64,000 nucleotides of DNA from Schistocerca nitens (lineage: Eukaryota; Arthropoda; Insecta; Orthoptera; Acrididae), in assembly GCF_023898315.1 (NCBI RefSeq), contig NC_064614.1, positions 1,057,604,432-1,057,668,431 of the forward strand, in the 5' to 3' direction. Below are positions 11,025 through 23,386 of this stretch, piece after piece; position 1 is the stretch's first letter, and the number at the start of each line of letters is the position of its first letter. A program made the position numbers and the translations under genes. The notes under the pieces are model-generated. The model did not search any database. It had not been told where the DNA came from and was given only the letters and a program-made list of their open reading frames with translations.

Positions 11025-11896
11025 TTTCAGGCATTAGCTCTCATCAAGGACAACGCAGTGACTGACTGGCTTCGTTTAGCGACCAAGAGCAGCCGTGTTC
11101 GTTTATAGTTGTCAGTGTTAGCAGACAAGCAACGCCGCAGAAATCAATGTGGGACGTACGACGAATGTATCCGTTAGGAGAGTTCAGTGAGATTTGGCGC
11201 TAATGGGATATGACAGCAGGTGAATGACACGAGTGCCTTTGCTAACACATCGAGATCGCCTGCAGCACATCTCCTGGGCTCGTGACGACATCGGTTGGAC
11301 CATAGACAATTGGAAAACCGTAGCCTGGCCAGGTAACCCCGAATTCAGTTTGTAAGGGCTGATGGTAGGAATCTAGTGTGGCGCAGCTCCCACGAAGACG
11401 TGGACTCAGGTTGTCAACAAGCCACTGTGCAAGCTGGTGGTGGCTCTACGATGGAATGGTGTGTGTTGTGTCCTCTGGTCCAACGGACCCGATAATTGCG
11501 AATCATTATACTCGGCTACTTGGAGATCATTTGCAGCCATCCATGGCCTTCATAGTTATGGATGACAATGCGCCATGTCACAGGGCCACAGTTATTCGCG
11601 ATTGCCTTAAAGAACATTCTGGACAACTCGTGAATGATTTGGCTACCCAGATTGGGCGACACGAATCCCATGGAATACTTATGAGAAATAATCGAGAGGT
11701 CATTCGTGCAGAAAATCCTGCACCTGCAACACTTTCGCAATTATGGATGGCTAAAGAGGCATACGGCACAATATTTCTGCAGAGGTCGTTCAACGATTTG
11801 TTAAGTCCATGCGAAATCGAGTAGTTGCACAACGTCGGGCGAAGCAGGTCAGCCACAACATTAGGAGGTATCCCATGATTTTTGTGAAATCAGCGT
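11025..11896 (+). pseudogene. Tc1-family transposase remnant
   Basis: Third Tc1 lineage in the window. Recognisable text: CGRTTNVSVRRV-like HTH residues near 11150-11200; IGWTIDNWKTVAW near 11290-11325; an open segment 11378-11824 containing MDDNAPCHRATVIRDCL (second catalytic D present, about 11560-11610); then residues derived from the conserved C-terminal half. The first catalytic motif (normally WSDESRF) reads WPGNPEF, so the aspartate is lost. The third-motif region (normally PDxNPIEH) is also scrambled, reading RHESHGILM. The 11378-11824 frame begins at a GTG-type codon in the middle of the gene and changes frame relative to the core. Inactive. Terminal repeats were not found. Confidence 0.75.
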
Positions 11897-12375
11897 AGAG
11901 TTGAGTATAAAGCCAATAGCATTACATTAATATATTACAACCAGAAAATGTAATAAAATCAGAAAATAATCTTGTGTCAAAGGGACGATGAGGTAGTTGT
12001 CTTGTGAATGGTTTGGTGCGTATAAAATGCGAACTGAGAAAATGTATTGTACATTATTGACACAAACTGTATAGTAGGTATGGTGAGATAGAGAGAGGAG
12101 CAAGGGGTGAAAAGGAACGGATTGTTCGAGAAATGAAAGGAAAAATGGTTCCTCCAATCTCATTTCTTACTTACCTGATATGAAACAGCTTTTGCGATCA
12201 GATAAAGTGGGACTCTAAAGCTCCTGGATGTGTAGGATGCAGGTCGTGTGCACAGGAAGAGAAGTCACAAATATCGACCAGTTTACATTTCAATGGGAAG
12301 ACGCCAGCGCTAACCTACACCGGATAAAATTTTTTATGGAGTTGCGATTATGAGCAACCATAATCAGCATAATGG
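11897..12375. other. Unassigned spacer
   Basis: Nothing recognised. Confidence 0.35.
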
Positions 12376-12379
12376 AATG

Positions 12380-12445
12380 ACGACAGTGAAAATTTGTGTC
12401 GGACCGGAACCCAAACCCGGAATTCCCCCTCATCGTCAGCGGTCG
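12380..12445 (-). repeat. tRNA-derived SINE head fragment
   Basis: The minus strand reads CCGGGTTTGGGTTCCGGTCC, a B-box-like block followed by GACACAAATTTTCAC. This resembles the promoter end of a further tRNA-derived SINE; the body is absent and a long T-run follows. Confidence 0.5.
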
Positions 12446-12485
12446 CTTCAATTATTTTTTTTCTGTTTTTTTTTTTTTTTTTTTT
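12446..12485. repeat. Poly-T tract
   Basis: Long T-runs (with one CTG interruption) join two SINE fragments. On the minus strand this is the A-tail of SINE-E. Confidence 0.9.
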
Positions 12486-12585
12486 TTTTCGTTGCGTTTG
12501 GTTTGGGCGGACTTCACAATACATCCGTTCAAGTTGATCGTTGATTCCTTTACTCAGTTTTTTTATTACAGAGAGCGAGCAGCAG
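12486..12585 (-). mobile_element. SINE-E 3' part
   Basis: CGTTGCGTTTGGTTTGGGCG, then ACATCCGTTCAAGTTGATCG, then a T-run and ATTACAGAGAGC. The same block recurs at 58150-58265 in the same orientation, where the tRNA-like head is also visible. Confidence 0.75.
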
Positions 12586-13955
12586 TGTATTGGAAGCAAA
12601 GTATATGATTGTTGTTCCATCATATTTCTACTTCACATTACCAAGTCGATTTTGGCAGCCTTAGGTGGTCTGAAATGTTCCCGTTACTCACGTGAAAGCC
12701 AGTGTTCGAAGTTACTGAGTTCTCTTAAACAAACGATTTTGCTGTTATTGTTTCTCTATTGGCGAAACAATACCCACCAAGCCGCACTTTTATATCGGCC
12801 GATACGCCACGCAATTTCATTCACCCACAGCAATAACAAGTTTTATAACTGGGGTAGGCAGTTCTGCACAGACACAGGCGTACTCCTGTTGCACTCACGT
12901 TGTAGTAAAGGATTTCATGATGCATTGCACTTTGTGAGTAATACGTTTTCTCTAGCAAGGAAATATCGGTGTTATGAAACTGGTCTGATCCGGTTCACCA
13001 CGATCTCTTCTGTATTAGCTTCCCCTAATGTAAAAGTCAATACACCATGCCTCTTTCTCCTCAACAGGGCTGAAGTAATGTTGGATGGCTGATAGTGTCC
13101 TGGTGAGCAGAAGCTGTGCGCAGTAAGACACTCTTATCAGATCGTGCAAGATTTGTACATGTGCTGCAGAGCGTTAGACAACTGAGCTAACTGCACTGTG
13201 AAATTATAATTATTACGAACCTATGTAACTACGCAGAGAGGCAACAGCACCTACATTTGAATTCTTCGGATCTGCATATCTGTTTCTTGTTACCTGAAAC
13301 GTAGAAGAGAAATATGATCTATATGTTGATAAGAGAGTATTTATAGCGCTTCTGCCTGTTGTAAACTGTTGGTTATATGTTGAGCATGGGTTTAACAGGG
13401 AATAAAAATTTTGGTGGAATTCCCTTCCACCACTCGCTTACTCGGTAAGGAGATGAGTTATAAAAGTGAAGCATTCACTAGAGACAAGATACTTGAGTCA
13501 CATCATCATAATCAGCAATGTTGTTCAATGACTTTTCTCTCAAGGACACATGTGCAACCAAAATACGTAAGTCTGGCAAATATACAGGATGAATTTTTTA
13601 TCTTCAGGCAACGAAATGTCTCAAAAAGTTGCACATCGTATTAAAAAACGAAAAAATACGAGCTCAGCGTTCTTAAAAAAGCTAAAAAAGTATTCGGTTA
13701 TACCAATATTCTCTCCCGCCCCATTCGCAAGGGCATCCCATTGTTATTGTTGATACGGATTCTAGAGGAAAAAAATACGTAACTTCTGTAAGCTGTAATC
13801 GACAAATAACACAATCAAGTTTCAAAACGATGTCTAGATAAAAATGCATGGACCATGGAAAGGAAACCAGACGTGTTCAGAATTTGTGGGAAAAGCTCTT
13901 CTCACCTCTCATCAAGGGGTTTGAGGTGTATCCTCTAATCTCTCACAACTGTACC
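12586..13955. other. Unassigned stretch
   Basis: Contains a 183-codon open stretch (12541-13092) that starts only at TTG, partly overlaps SINE-E and shows no domain. I treat it as chance. Nothing else recognised. Confidence 0.4.
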
Positions 13956-13959
13956 CTTG

Positions 13960-14870
13960 TTGGTAAGAATTATTTCGCAGTAAGTGCTCAAAATCGTCGG
14001 AACCCACTTCAAAGCTCTTGTTTATCTCCTCTCCACATGGAATGAGTCAACACAATTGAGAAGTTTTTTACGATGTAATCTAATGGCAAGCATTGGTGAT
14101 ACGCTAAACCACGTTGTCGCTCGTTGTAAATACTTCATTACAAATTTCACTCTTCAAGTAACCCCACAAACAAAACTCAGACGGAATACGATCCGGCTGT
14201 CTAGCACGGCAAGACACTGGACCACGACTTCTGATCCACTGACGATTGTACACGCAGTCTAATGCTTCCTGTGCTGCCACAGAATAATGTGCTACACAAC
14301 AATCTTATTGAAACCACATTCTTTGTCGCAAGTTGAAGTGAATGTCTGCAAGCAACAATGGATGATCGCCCTTGAAGAACGTTCGATATTTAACACCCTT
14401 TTAGGTGGCATTGATCAGGAAGAGACCATTGGGTTTGTCACCAATTATTCCACACCAGACGTTCATATTCCATGGACACAGATGTTCGACTTGGAGTAAG
14501 CAAAGTTGTATTTTCCATAGCCCAATAATGCAAGTTGTATTGATTAATCGTACCACGGTTCATGAAAGTCGAATCGTCAGAGAACAGTACTCGAGCAAAG
14601 GAATTGGTGTCTCTTTGCATTTGCTGAAGCAACCAATGATAAAATGTTACTCGTTTCTGGAAATTTTCCATGAAGTTCTTGATGGGGGAACATATAAGAC
14701 GAGTCATATTTTCTATGTTTCAAACACAACAAATAGTAGAGCGATTAACTCTCGATTCACGACTAAATTTCCGACTGCTGAAGTGGACGTTTTAATTCAC
14801 TGCAGCTAATATCGCAGTTTTATTATTGTCTCCAGCAACCATTATTTGGCAGTTCTGTTCCGCGGCTGTA
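13960..14870 (-). pseudogene. Mariner-like (DD34D) transposase remnant, minus strand
   Basis: Minus strand, right to left: NFQKRVTFYHWLLQQ and FARVLFSDDSTFMNRG (about 14560-14660) resemble the core start, with the first catalytic D present. QRMWFQ, a stop, then DCCVAHYSVAAQEAL (about 14270-14330) resembles the second catalytic block (usually WFQHDGAPAH). RARQPDRIPSEFCLWGYLKS (about 14150-14210) is the third block (usually SPDLNPLDFFLWG) with its acidic residue altered. Several stops interrupt the frame. The HTH half and terminal repeats were not identified. Confidence 0.7.
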
Positions 14871-15320
14871 CATTTCCCTCAGTGGTCAACCGTCGAGTAA
14901 CCGACCAAAAAAGGAGCGCGTGATCGTGCCGTGTTTAAAAAGCTTGAGCATAAAGGGTTATAGAATTACCGACATTCTCGCTATTCTCTCCACAAATGTA
15001 AACCATTTTAAGTTCTATCTCAGTAGCCTATCTTCTAAAAAACAATGCAGTCAGGCTATGAAGGAACGTACGGTACCCACCCGAGCTGCTCAGAGCCGCT
15101 ACGTGTCAGAATTCATGAGAGAAATGTTACGAGAGAGGGACGATTTACGCTGGGATGCACAGTGAATCAGTAGTAGCATTAACAATTCTTTGTTTCCACC
15201 AATAGTGCACAACGCTACGGTCGTCCACAGCGTCAACCGGTGCACGTGCTTGTGCAACCGTTTGCGGAATGTGCTGATGTCCCGATGGCGCCAATGATGT
15301 CCGTTGCCATGGGACATCGG
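14871..15320. other. Unassigned spacer
   Basis: No recognisable feature. Confidence 0.35.
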
Positions 15321-15333
15321 CAGCTGCCTCTAC

Positions 15334-15578
15334 CGAGCGAGGTGGCGCAGTGGTTAGCACACTGAACTCGCATTCGGGAGGACGACGGTTCAATCCCGTC
15401 TCCAGCCATCCTGATTTAGGTTTTCCGTGATTTCCCTAAATCGTTTGAGGCAAATGCCGGAATGGTTCCTTTGAAAGGGCACGGCCGATTTCCTTCCCAA
15501 TCCTTCCCTAACCCGAGCTTGCACTCCGTCTCTAATGACCTCGTTGTCGACGGGACGTTAAACACTACCCACCACCAC
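15334..15578 (+). mobile_element. SINE-B (tRNA-derived), full length
   Basis: Head CGAGCGAGGTGGCGCAGTGG (A box) and GACGGTTCAATCCCG (B box), body with CTGATTTAGGTTTTCC and TCCTTTGAAAGGGCACGG, and end GTCGACGGGACGTTAAACAC. A 13-bp target duplication CAGCTGCCTCTAC lies at 15321-15333 and 15579-15591. Confidence 0.95.
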
Positions 15579-15591
15579 CAGCTGCCTCTAC

Positions 15592-16600
15592 GGCGCCTTG
15601 TAGCACAGGAGCAGGAGAAGAAAGGGTCGTGGCCCATTTAGGGTCTCTGGAGTTTGCCCAGTGACGTATCCGTTCCATATCGTGGTCCTCATATCGTGTG
15701 CATACGTATGACAACCGACACTAGTTAAACGATGCCGGGCAGCTATGGCTCCGGTTAGTCTGTGGGGGTCAATCAGGCTGCCGTCTAGGAAGCTGCCAGG
15801 GGGTACCTCCCACAACCGCATTGTAGACAGATTGCAATCCATCGCCCAAGGCCCTCAGAGGGCGGAGGAGGGCCTCATACCAGCTTCTCGCTTTGTTGAA
15901 GTTTCCAGATCGAGCAGCTTCTATGCCCTGTGCCATGCCTACTGCCGAAACTTGGAAAGTTGATCGGCTGGAGAGCGGCCAGCAGATCTTCGTCTGTTAA
16001 TCGTAATTTCTATGAAATGTAACAGATTGTCATTGCCCTTGGTTGAAGATGTAAACAAAACGATAGCACGACTGAACGCCCGATCCTCTAGGCTCAATTA
16101 TTTGTATACGTATTGGTATGCTTCTGGCATAGTTTTACTTGGAAAAGGGGAGACGAGTTGTTTGGTTCCACATTACTTGTCCCGTCAGCTTTTCCTGGCT
16201 CACTCTGCACTGAGCACGCTAGGCATGGTCATAATATGCAAGAGTGAGTTTTCAGCAGTATGAAAGTGCTCCGAGGTACAACTCTACTCTTGCTCCCACT
16301 GTACTGCAGCAATGCTATTCTCTACACTTTGCATGTGGCTGGTGTTTCAAACCCATCTGGACACAGTGTCTGACGTAATCTCTGCGGTTCTGACCAGTGG
16401 CCTACTTCATTAGCTCATTAAGCTGAGCTGTCTGGTAACGGCCAGAATAAAACTTTTAAGAAATTTACGATTCACCCGCCAAACTTTTTCTGGATGCAGC
16501 AGTATTTTAGAAATGAGGGATGACATGCACACAATGAGATCAAGCCACATAATTAATGAATTAATATTTAAAAATAGCTACACTGAGGAAACTAAAACAG
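15592..16600. other. Unassigned spacer
   Basis: About 1 kb with no recognised repeat or gene; moderately GC-rich at 15740-15900. Confidence 0.35.
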
Positions 16601-16604
16601 TGAT

Positions 16605-17105
16605 TGTATTGTATTTTATTGTATGGAACTGAGAAACTAGAAACGAGGGAGAGGCTTCGTCAATGCCATAGCCCTCAGTGGTTCACAACCCCACAACAGG
16701 CTACAGCAGTCGCCTCACCCCACTGCCGCCCTAGTCCACTCGCCCCACCGCCGCCCCACACCGAACCCAAGGTTATTGTGCGGCTCGGCCCCCCAGTGGA
16801 CCCCCGTCCCCCCGCCCCTCCTGGGAACGTCTCACACCAGACGTTTGCATGGTAGAATAATTATGGTGTGGAGAAAGTGTTTGCGTAGTAATCGCCGACA
16901 TAGTGTAACTGAGGCGGAATAAGGGGATCCAGCCCGCATTTGCCGAGGCAGATGGAAAACCGCCTTAAAAACCATCCACAGACTGGCCGACGCACCGGAC
17001 CTCGACAGTAATCTGCTGGGCGGATTCGTGCCAGGGACCGGCACGCCTTCCCGCCCGGAAAGCAGTGCGTTAGACCTCCCTGCTAACCGGGCGGGCCAAA
17101 ACAAT
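16605..17105 (-). mobile_element. SINE-F, long GC-rich tRNA-derived repeat
   Basis: The minus strand begins near 17100 with GCCCGGTTAGCAGGGAGGTC (A-box-like) and then GGTCCCTGGCACGAATCCGC (B-box-like), followed by a GC-rich body (AACCTTGGGTTCGGTGTGGG, then GGGTTGTGAACCACTG) and an AT-rich end near 16605. I recognise the block as a common locust-type dispersed repeat; assignment to SINEs rests on the box motifs only. The open frames here are shadows. Confidence 0.6.
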
Positions 17106-17444
17106 GATACATTTGCAACTCATTGCATTTTTTTACATTTTTGATACAATGCATTTTTCACGAGATAATACCGCTTTGGAAATTAGTTGTGTTGTTTACC
17201 GATTACAGCACCATACATCTTGCAATGACAAAAATGTTCCATAGAAAATACGCATATTTTTTCCCAAAGAATCCGAATTTACTATAAAGATAAGATGTTT
17301 CTGTTTAAGTTTTAGAACTTAACCTTCCACCATACCCTACAATCAGAAAGTACTTTTAAAAATACCAAACACGCGTTTTTCAATCTGTCTCAAAATAAAA
17401 AATAGTGCACCCCATATATTACTGTTAACAATTTTACAAGATAC

Positions 17445-17680
17445 ACCGAGTGAGGTGGCGCAGTGGTTAGCACACTGGACTCGCATTCGGGAGGAGGATG
17501 GTTCAATCCCGCATCTGGCCAACCTGATTTAGGTTTTCCATGATTTCCCTAAATCGCTCCAGGCAAATGCCAGGATGATTCCTTTGAAAGGGCACGGCCA
17601 GCTTCCTTCCTTTTCCTTCCTTAATCCGATGAGACTGATGACCTCATTGTTTGGTCTCCTCCCGCAAACAACCCAACCTG
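17445..17680 (+). mobile_element. SINE-B, full length
   Basis: Same family as 15334-15578: TGGCGCAGTGGTTAGCACAC, GGTTCAATCCC, and body CTGATTTAGGTTTTCC, with a different 3' part (GAGACTGATGACCTCATTG). A 10-bp imperfect target duplication TACAAGATAC / TACAAGACAC lies at 17435-17444 and 17681-17690. Confidence 0.92.
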
Positions 17681-17690
17681 TACAAGACAC

Positions 17691-18689
17691 TCAGGCTTGC
17701 TTTTTTCTGTCAGTATAGCGGTTTCTGCGAGCAATTGGATAGAGAACAGTGATTGTCTTCTACTGGGAAAATACAGCCAATTATGACAAAATGAGACCCA
17801 TGTAGCAACCCACAAAAATGGCTAGTGTACATATTATTAACCACGTTACATCTTTCTTCCTCTTGAAACATTTCTGCTTTTGTAGATTATACACAAAGCC
17901 TCTTCCAGTTTAGTTTTTTCTGGCAGTTGAGGCCTTTGTTACACATTTTTCTGAGTTGCATTCTTTGTCATATCTATGAATGCAATAAAATTCACCAACT
18001 TGCTGTAACTCAGACATGCTATCCACTTAATGATACACAAGCTGCAAGCAGCCACCATCTAGTGGGCTGTCTGCAGTGGTAGGTGGTCTGATGGCGTATG
18101 GCTGCCAGTACCCAATCAAATAAGAAGGCAAAAACCTCTCAGTAAGCTGAACTTTGTGGACATCTTCGTGGTGGTCAGGTTTGAGACTAACCTGGTAATA
18201 CAGTGTTATTCTAAATGATGGACCAATTTCTTAAAAATTCTCTATACTGGAATAACCGGCACAAAAACGCATTAAATAAGATGCAATCAATGATCTTCAG
18301 TGGGTTGCTGTCAAATCTGTATTTAGAAGTCGAACGTGTATAGGTGTGACAGATAATAGGATTGCATTTAAAGAGCGTAGGCATTTCCTGGATACCTGTT
18401 TTCACATTTTTGAAAACAGAGGTAGTGTAATTAACCAACCTCTTAAAACCAAATTTTTTCGGTAGTCTTCAAGCTGCTTTTCCCAAGTCAGGTGAAGAAC
18501 AGAAAATGTACCTCAATACAAAGAATGTGACTTTAATGCCACGCAAAATTAGTGGTGACTGGTACTTGACTGATGCCGCAGATAAGGTGTGAAAGGAACT
18601 TCAGATTTTTCAAAATGGAAATTCTGACTGAGGCTTGAAGGTAATAGTTTAGTTACATGTTACTGCAAATAGAAATAAAGAGTTTTACA
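17691..18689. other. Unassigned, possibly the decayed N-terminal part of the DNA polymerase
   Basis: No clear motif. It lies directly upstream of the polymerase remnant, so the poorly conserved N-terminal region could extend into it. Confidence 0.25.
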
Positions 18690-21275
18690 CAGTACCACAA
18701 GTGAAAATACCAAAAGTAGTAGCAAATAATACTCCAGTAATAAACATTGTCACAAATGACGAAAACTGTTTCATGTGGTCAATTAGGGCTGGATTGTGTC
18801 CTGTAAATTGTAATCCACAATGCATGTCAAATTATTTTCCATAAGTAAACTTTGCCAACATACTAAGCCACTCGACAGTGTCAAGCCTAGTAGCTAGAAC
18901 AAGTTTATTACGTTTACCAAGTTCAGCAATGAGGCAAGAACAAGTTTGTTGTATTTACCAAGTTTGGCAACAAAGTGAACCTGAAAATTGTTTTAATGCT
19001 GATATGAAATATGTAGTAGAGTCAGTTGCTACATGCAGTAGATGTAGTCATAGTAATGACTCTGGTTTGTGTTATAATAAGTTAAATCTGCACAAACCAT
19101 GCAGCATAGTCTACTAGATACATTGAAGCTATGACGAGGGATATTCCGACTTTAAATTTTCAGGGTCAGTGATTGCATGGAATTGTTCACTGAACAGCTG
19201 TATGCAATCATTGAGAGTGTGAATGACCCATTATTTGAAAATAAAAAGATGAAAATAAGTAACAAATATGAAGTAGTGTCTCATTGCAAGAAGTCTGCCC
19301 CATTTGTCAGGTATAGGTTGACCGATGTCAATCGAGCATACCAACTGCAATGTAAATTACAGACCTCACTATATAGACCCTATTATATTCCACAATATGA
19401 GCAATTACTATGGGCATTTCTTCACCTCAAACACATGCAATCAAAAGATGAAGGAGCTAAATTAAGTAAAGCTCACATTTCTCTTCCATCATCTAAAATG
19501 GAGGTACATATCTTGTACAAAAAATACTGCAGTATTGCACCAAGAATGGTACTGCAACACAGATTTGTGATTTATTGATTTGTTAAATTTCTTGACATGC
19601 TCACTAGAGAAGTATGCATCATACCTGAAATCAGATAATGAGGACGTAAGTTCCTCATGAGGCGAACAAGTTAATCAGAATGCAATTTTTCCATGTGTGA
19701 GTAATGATCCGCTTTTACTGGAAGGTCACTTACCTTCATCTGAAAAGGTTTTAGTGAAATGGTAATGGAAGGCAAGTACCAAACAGCTTGCAATGTATGG
19801 AAAGTATTCAAGTGTAAAACATTTGGAGACTGTTTCGATTAATATTCGAATATTGGCATGGTATTCCTTGCTGAAGTATAAGAAAAATATCATGGTCTAT
19901 GGCCTAAACCATGTGAAATGGATCCTCTTCATGACATTACTTCAACTGGTTTGGCATGAGATGCTCTGCTGAAAATTACTGAAGCAGAGTTGCAGCTTAC
20001 ACTAAAATCAAACAACTCCAGTTTGTTGAAAAAGGAATTCGAGGTGGTATTGTCCATTGTTCTTGCAGATATGCAGGGCCAACAACAGATTCTTGACCAA
20101 TTATGATAAAAAATTGACGAATATTACACCATATTTCTTGATGTCAATAGGCTTTAAAGTTGGGTGGTGTTGCAGCATCTTTAAGTGTCAGATGTTGTAA
20201 AGCTTCCTCTACAGTGTGTAGAAACTTTTTGTGTGAAGAATGTACCAGACGATTCTAACATTTAGCAGTTGATCTCGAATGTCCAGAGAGTATTCAGGGT
20301 TTTCATTCAGATTTGCCATCATGTCTGGAACACATGTAGCTACTAACTGATAGTAGAAAACCTGAGAAATTTGTTGACCTTGTGTTATAACAAAAACTAT
20401 TTAATCCACTACATGAAATAAAAAATGGTTTTAAAAATATTTTATCATTTAAGCCAGTTCCATTGATGAAGAAGTACATTAAAACGAATGAGTGGAAACA
20501 ATGATTCTGAGGAGAAATTTTTCAAACTGATGATTAATAGTGTGTTTAGAAAAACTACACCAAACTTGTGACAGACGCAGGACAAAAGACTAATATCAGC
20601 CAGGGAAAGCACATATGGATCAGCCAAACCAGACTTTCAAAGTAGTGTTATTTTTAATGAAAACCTAGTTACCATTGATAGAACAGGCTTAATATAAGCT
20701 TTTATAAACACATCGCAGAGGGGAAGGCCATTTTAGATATTTCAAAAACCCTTCTCATTTTCATATCAACACATATTAAACAACTTTCTGGCAAATCATG
20801 TAAAACTATGCTACACAGACACAAATAGTTCGATCTCTGTCACATTACATTCCAGATATTTACATGGTTATCAGAAATGATATCCATACAAGGTTTGATA
20901 CTTTGGGTTTGCCTGGTAAATAAAGGATTGCATTAATGAAAGACTTTTGAATGGTGAACCTATTAGAGAATTGTTAGTCTACAAGCAAAAATGTATTGAA
21001 TTAAGACTGAGCCTTGATGGATGATGCGTCTTCACCCATCATGCATCAAGGCTCATCAAGGGTATAAACCAGCCTTCTGTGAGTATGTTAACTGTCATGG
21101 ATTACAGGCAATGTGTAGTGGATTCAGAAGTTAAAACAGCAGTGCAGTCTGTAATTCAATGAAAGCATGAGGTACCTCCTGCTGTTAAAAACTGTTTCAC
21201 TGCATACGACGTTAAGCAATATATGCTTCTGGAAAAGGATATGTTGGCCTCAGGCCACTATATGATAATGCTTCA
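18690..21275 (+). pseudogene. Decayed family-B DNA polymerase of Polinton/Maverick type
   Basis: Protein-primed-type family-B DNA polymerase, broken by many stops and frameshifts but collinear with the family. Landmarks in order: NDENCFMWSI (18755-18784), near the start of the conserved part; an HC...CN-like region near 19275; an exonuclease-type FHNMSNYYGHFF (19388-19423) in which the usual aspartate of GYD reads Y; FLTCSLEKYASYL-like text near 19590-19625; DPLHDITSTGLA (19921-19956); GIRGGI (20034-20051); a palm segment KFFKLMINSVF (about 20512-20549); IFNENLVTIDR (about 20650-20685); catalytic motif C YTDTNS (20812-20829), usually YTDTDS, with D-to-N at 20824-20826; and a C-terminal LASGHYMI block (21244-21267). 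It would replicate a self-synthesising DNA transposon or related virus. The other genes of such an element (integrase, ATPase, protease, capsid) were not found nearby. Confidence 0.8.
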
Positions 21276-21314
21276 TTTTCTTGAAAATGCAAATCATGGG
21301 AAATATGTATCCAT

Positions 21315-21395
<81 letters not shown>

Positions 21396-22341
21396 TGTGT
21401 GTGTGTGCACATAAAAAATATAAATTGTAGAGTGTGACTGTAATAGATGTGATTTCACATATGCCCTTCTGCTTGAGTAGATTAAACTCACAGTTGCCAG
21501 GAAAATATGTTCTCATTACATTAAGTTCGTCTGATTTCAAAGTACGCTTGATGAATACTTTTCGATGGTAATTTATATAATTCTGTTTATTTGTAATAAA
21601 GAAATGTCCATTGTAATTGTTCAGATAGGGTACATACGAAAAATATAAAGATATTGTACAATTTAAATCTGAATAACCTTGTTATACATTGGATGTATAA
21701 TCATTGAATGAGAACACAAAAAAGTATAATAGATTTTATGTCTAGAGCGTATTTTGTTCATTTTTCCCATTCCCTCTGTAATGTATTGTTTGTGTTTTAG
21801 AGAAGAAAGGTAGATGGAAATTAACACAGCATTAGCAGAGATGACATACATCGTCTGTCTTAGCAGTCAGCTAGTCATGTTACTATACAACTTCTGTGTG
21901 TGAGTGTGTATGTGTGTATTTATACTTTTTTGAACATGATGCAGTAAGCTGAGACTTATAAAGTTCCCACAGAGCAAAGAGTGGTAGTTACTGAGGAGAT
22001 TTCACCTACTGGGAGCATCAGCTACTTGAGGTGTAAGGGTGTCAGCTACTGGAGAGGCGCCATCTACTGCACAAAACTGTATTCCTTTCATTTCCTTAGT
22101 ATATATTACAATGTTGTTACATCATTAAACAGATTCAGAAAGAGAAAGAGGTAGTTAGAGAGACAGACAGACAGACAGAGAGAGGGATAGACAGGGAGGT
22201 AAGGGTAGAGAGAAATGTACTTTTTTGTGTACACACACGATGATGAGGGAATATTGTGTACAAACACATGTGAGATGAAGCGTTTACAGAGGTGGAACCT
22301 ATTGCATAATGCAGTATCTCTGTGTGTGTGTGTGTGCATGT

Positions 22342-22379
<38 letters not shown>

Positions 22380-23120
22380 AGTAGAGAGATGGCACCAATG
22401 TATGCAATTCAGAGACTTGCAGAATTACACAGCTATATTCTGGTGCACTGCCTCATTTTAATTTCTGCTAAAACATTACAATGAAACTGTCTGGGGGGAG
22501 GGGGATATACACAACTTGGCTAGTTCTACCATCTTAGAGTTTCAAATTGCCATTTTGCAATTTTTAATTTCCCACCATCACCATATTAGATTTCTCAGTG
22601 AATAGGGTCTACTAGCAGTGGACATGGTGCTGAACTCACTACAGGTATGGTACTAGTTTATGACGCATTTCTCTGTGAGCACTTCTGTTCAGTTCAAGAA
22701 TGGAACTATTTATTTAGCTGAGTCGTGGAGGGAATAGAGTGGGTGAGACACGACATATTCTGCTGTGTTTTTATATTTTTCAAGTGCTCTGTTAAGAGAT
22801 GTTGAATAGAGAGGTATGGCAGGATGCATTAAGATATTTGCAGACGAAGATTTATTCAAAATCTTCTTCCTCCCACTTTACAACTTTAATAAGCCTCCAA
22901 CAGTGCAAATTACAATGACTGTATTTCACTGTATCTTTTTAATTCCACCAGAACAGTAGCCTGCTGTTTGTGAATGTAATTTTGCTACTGAATGAATGTA
23001 GACTTCACTGTGCCAGAGGAGTACAGAGACCAATTTTTTTCATTATGGCTCATAACATAGGAATTCAAAGAAGTTTCTACAGAAATTGATGGAATTGTTA
23101 TTTGATGTAGCATATGTGAT
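21276..23120. repeat. Unassigned stretch with GT, GACA and GA microsatellites
   Basis: (GT)n at 21318-21409, a GACA/GAGA run at about 22155-22190, and a compound (GT)n(GA)n at about 22320-22378. The TH-rich and CV-rich open frames are artefacts. Otherwise nothing recognised. Confidence 0.7.
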
Positions 23121-23124
23121 TTCG

Positions 23125-23386
23125 GAATTTTGTGTTGGACCAAAAACACGAGTGACATAACACCAGACATCCATTACAAAAACTTGAACCATCCAGTCTT
23201 CAAAGGATTTGTTCAAAAATACAGGAAGATGTCAATGCCTGATGACAGTACTTTAAGAAAAAAGTACATAGAGCTGTTCACCAAGAAACCATACAAAAAA
23301 TCAAGGAGAAAGTGTCTGACTGCGATTTGGCAATCATTCTGGACGAACCCATAGACTCAATTGAAAGATACATGTTGAAAATTTTA
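23125..23386 (+). pseudogene. hAT-like (CGGBP1-like) transposase, 5' half
   Basis: Reads HYKNLNHPVFKGFVQKYRKM, then PDDSTLRKKYIE, then, after a frameshift, a segment resembling the block before the hAT core and ending SIERYMLKIL. The order matches arthropod hAT-like proteins often annotated CGGBP1-like. An upstream CSIC pair may be the decayed BED/C2H2 finger. Coding stops abruptly at the AT-rich element; the matching 3' half resumes at 32112. Confidence 0.65.

Noticed and set aside
12541-13092. 183-codon plus-strand open frame
   Set aside because: Starts only at TTG, begins inside SINE-E sequence and shows no domain or codon signature.
21212-21540. TH-rich and CV-rich open frames
   Set aside because: Products of the (GT)n microsatellite.
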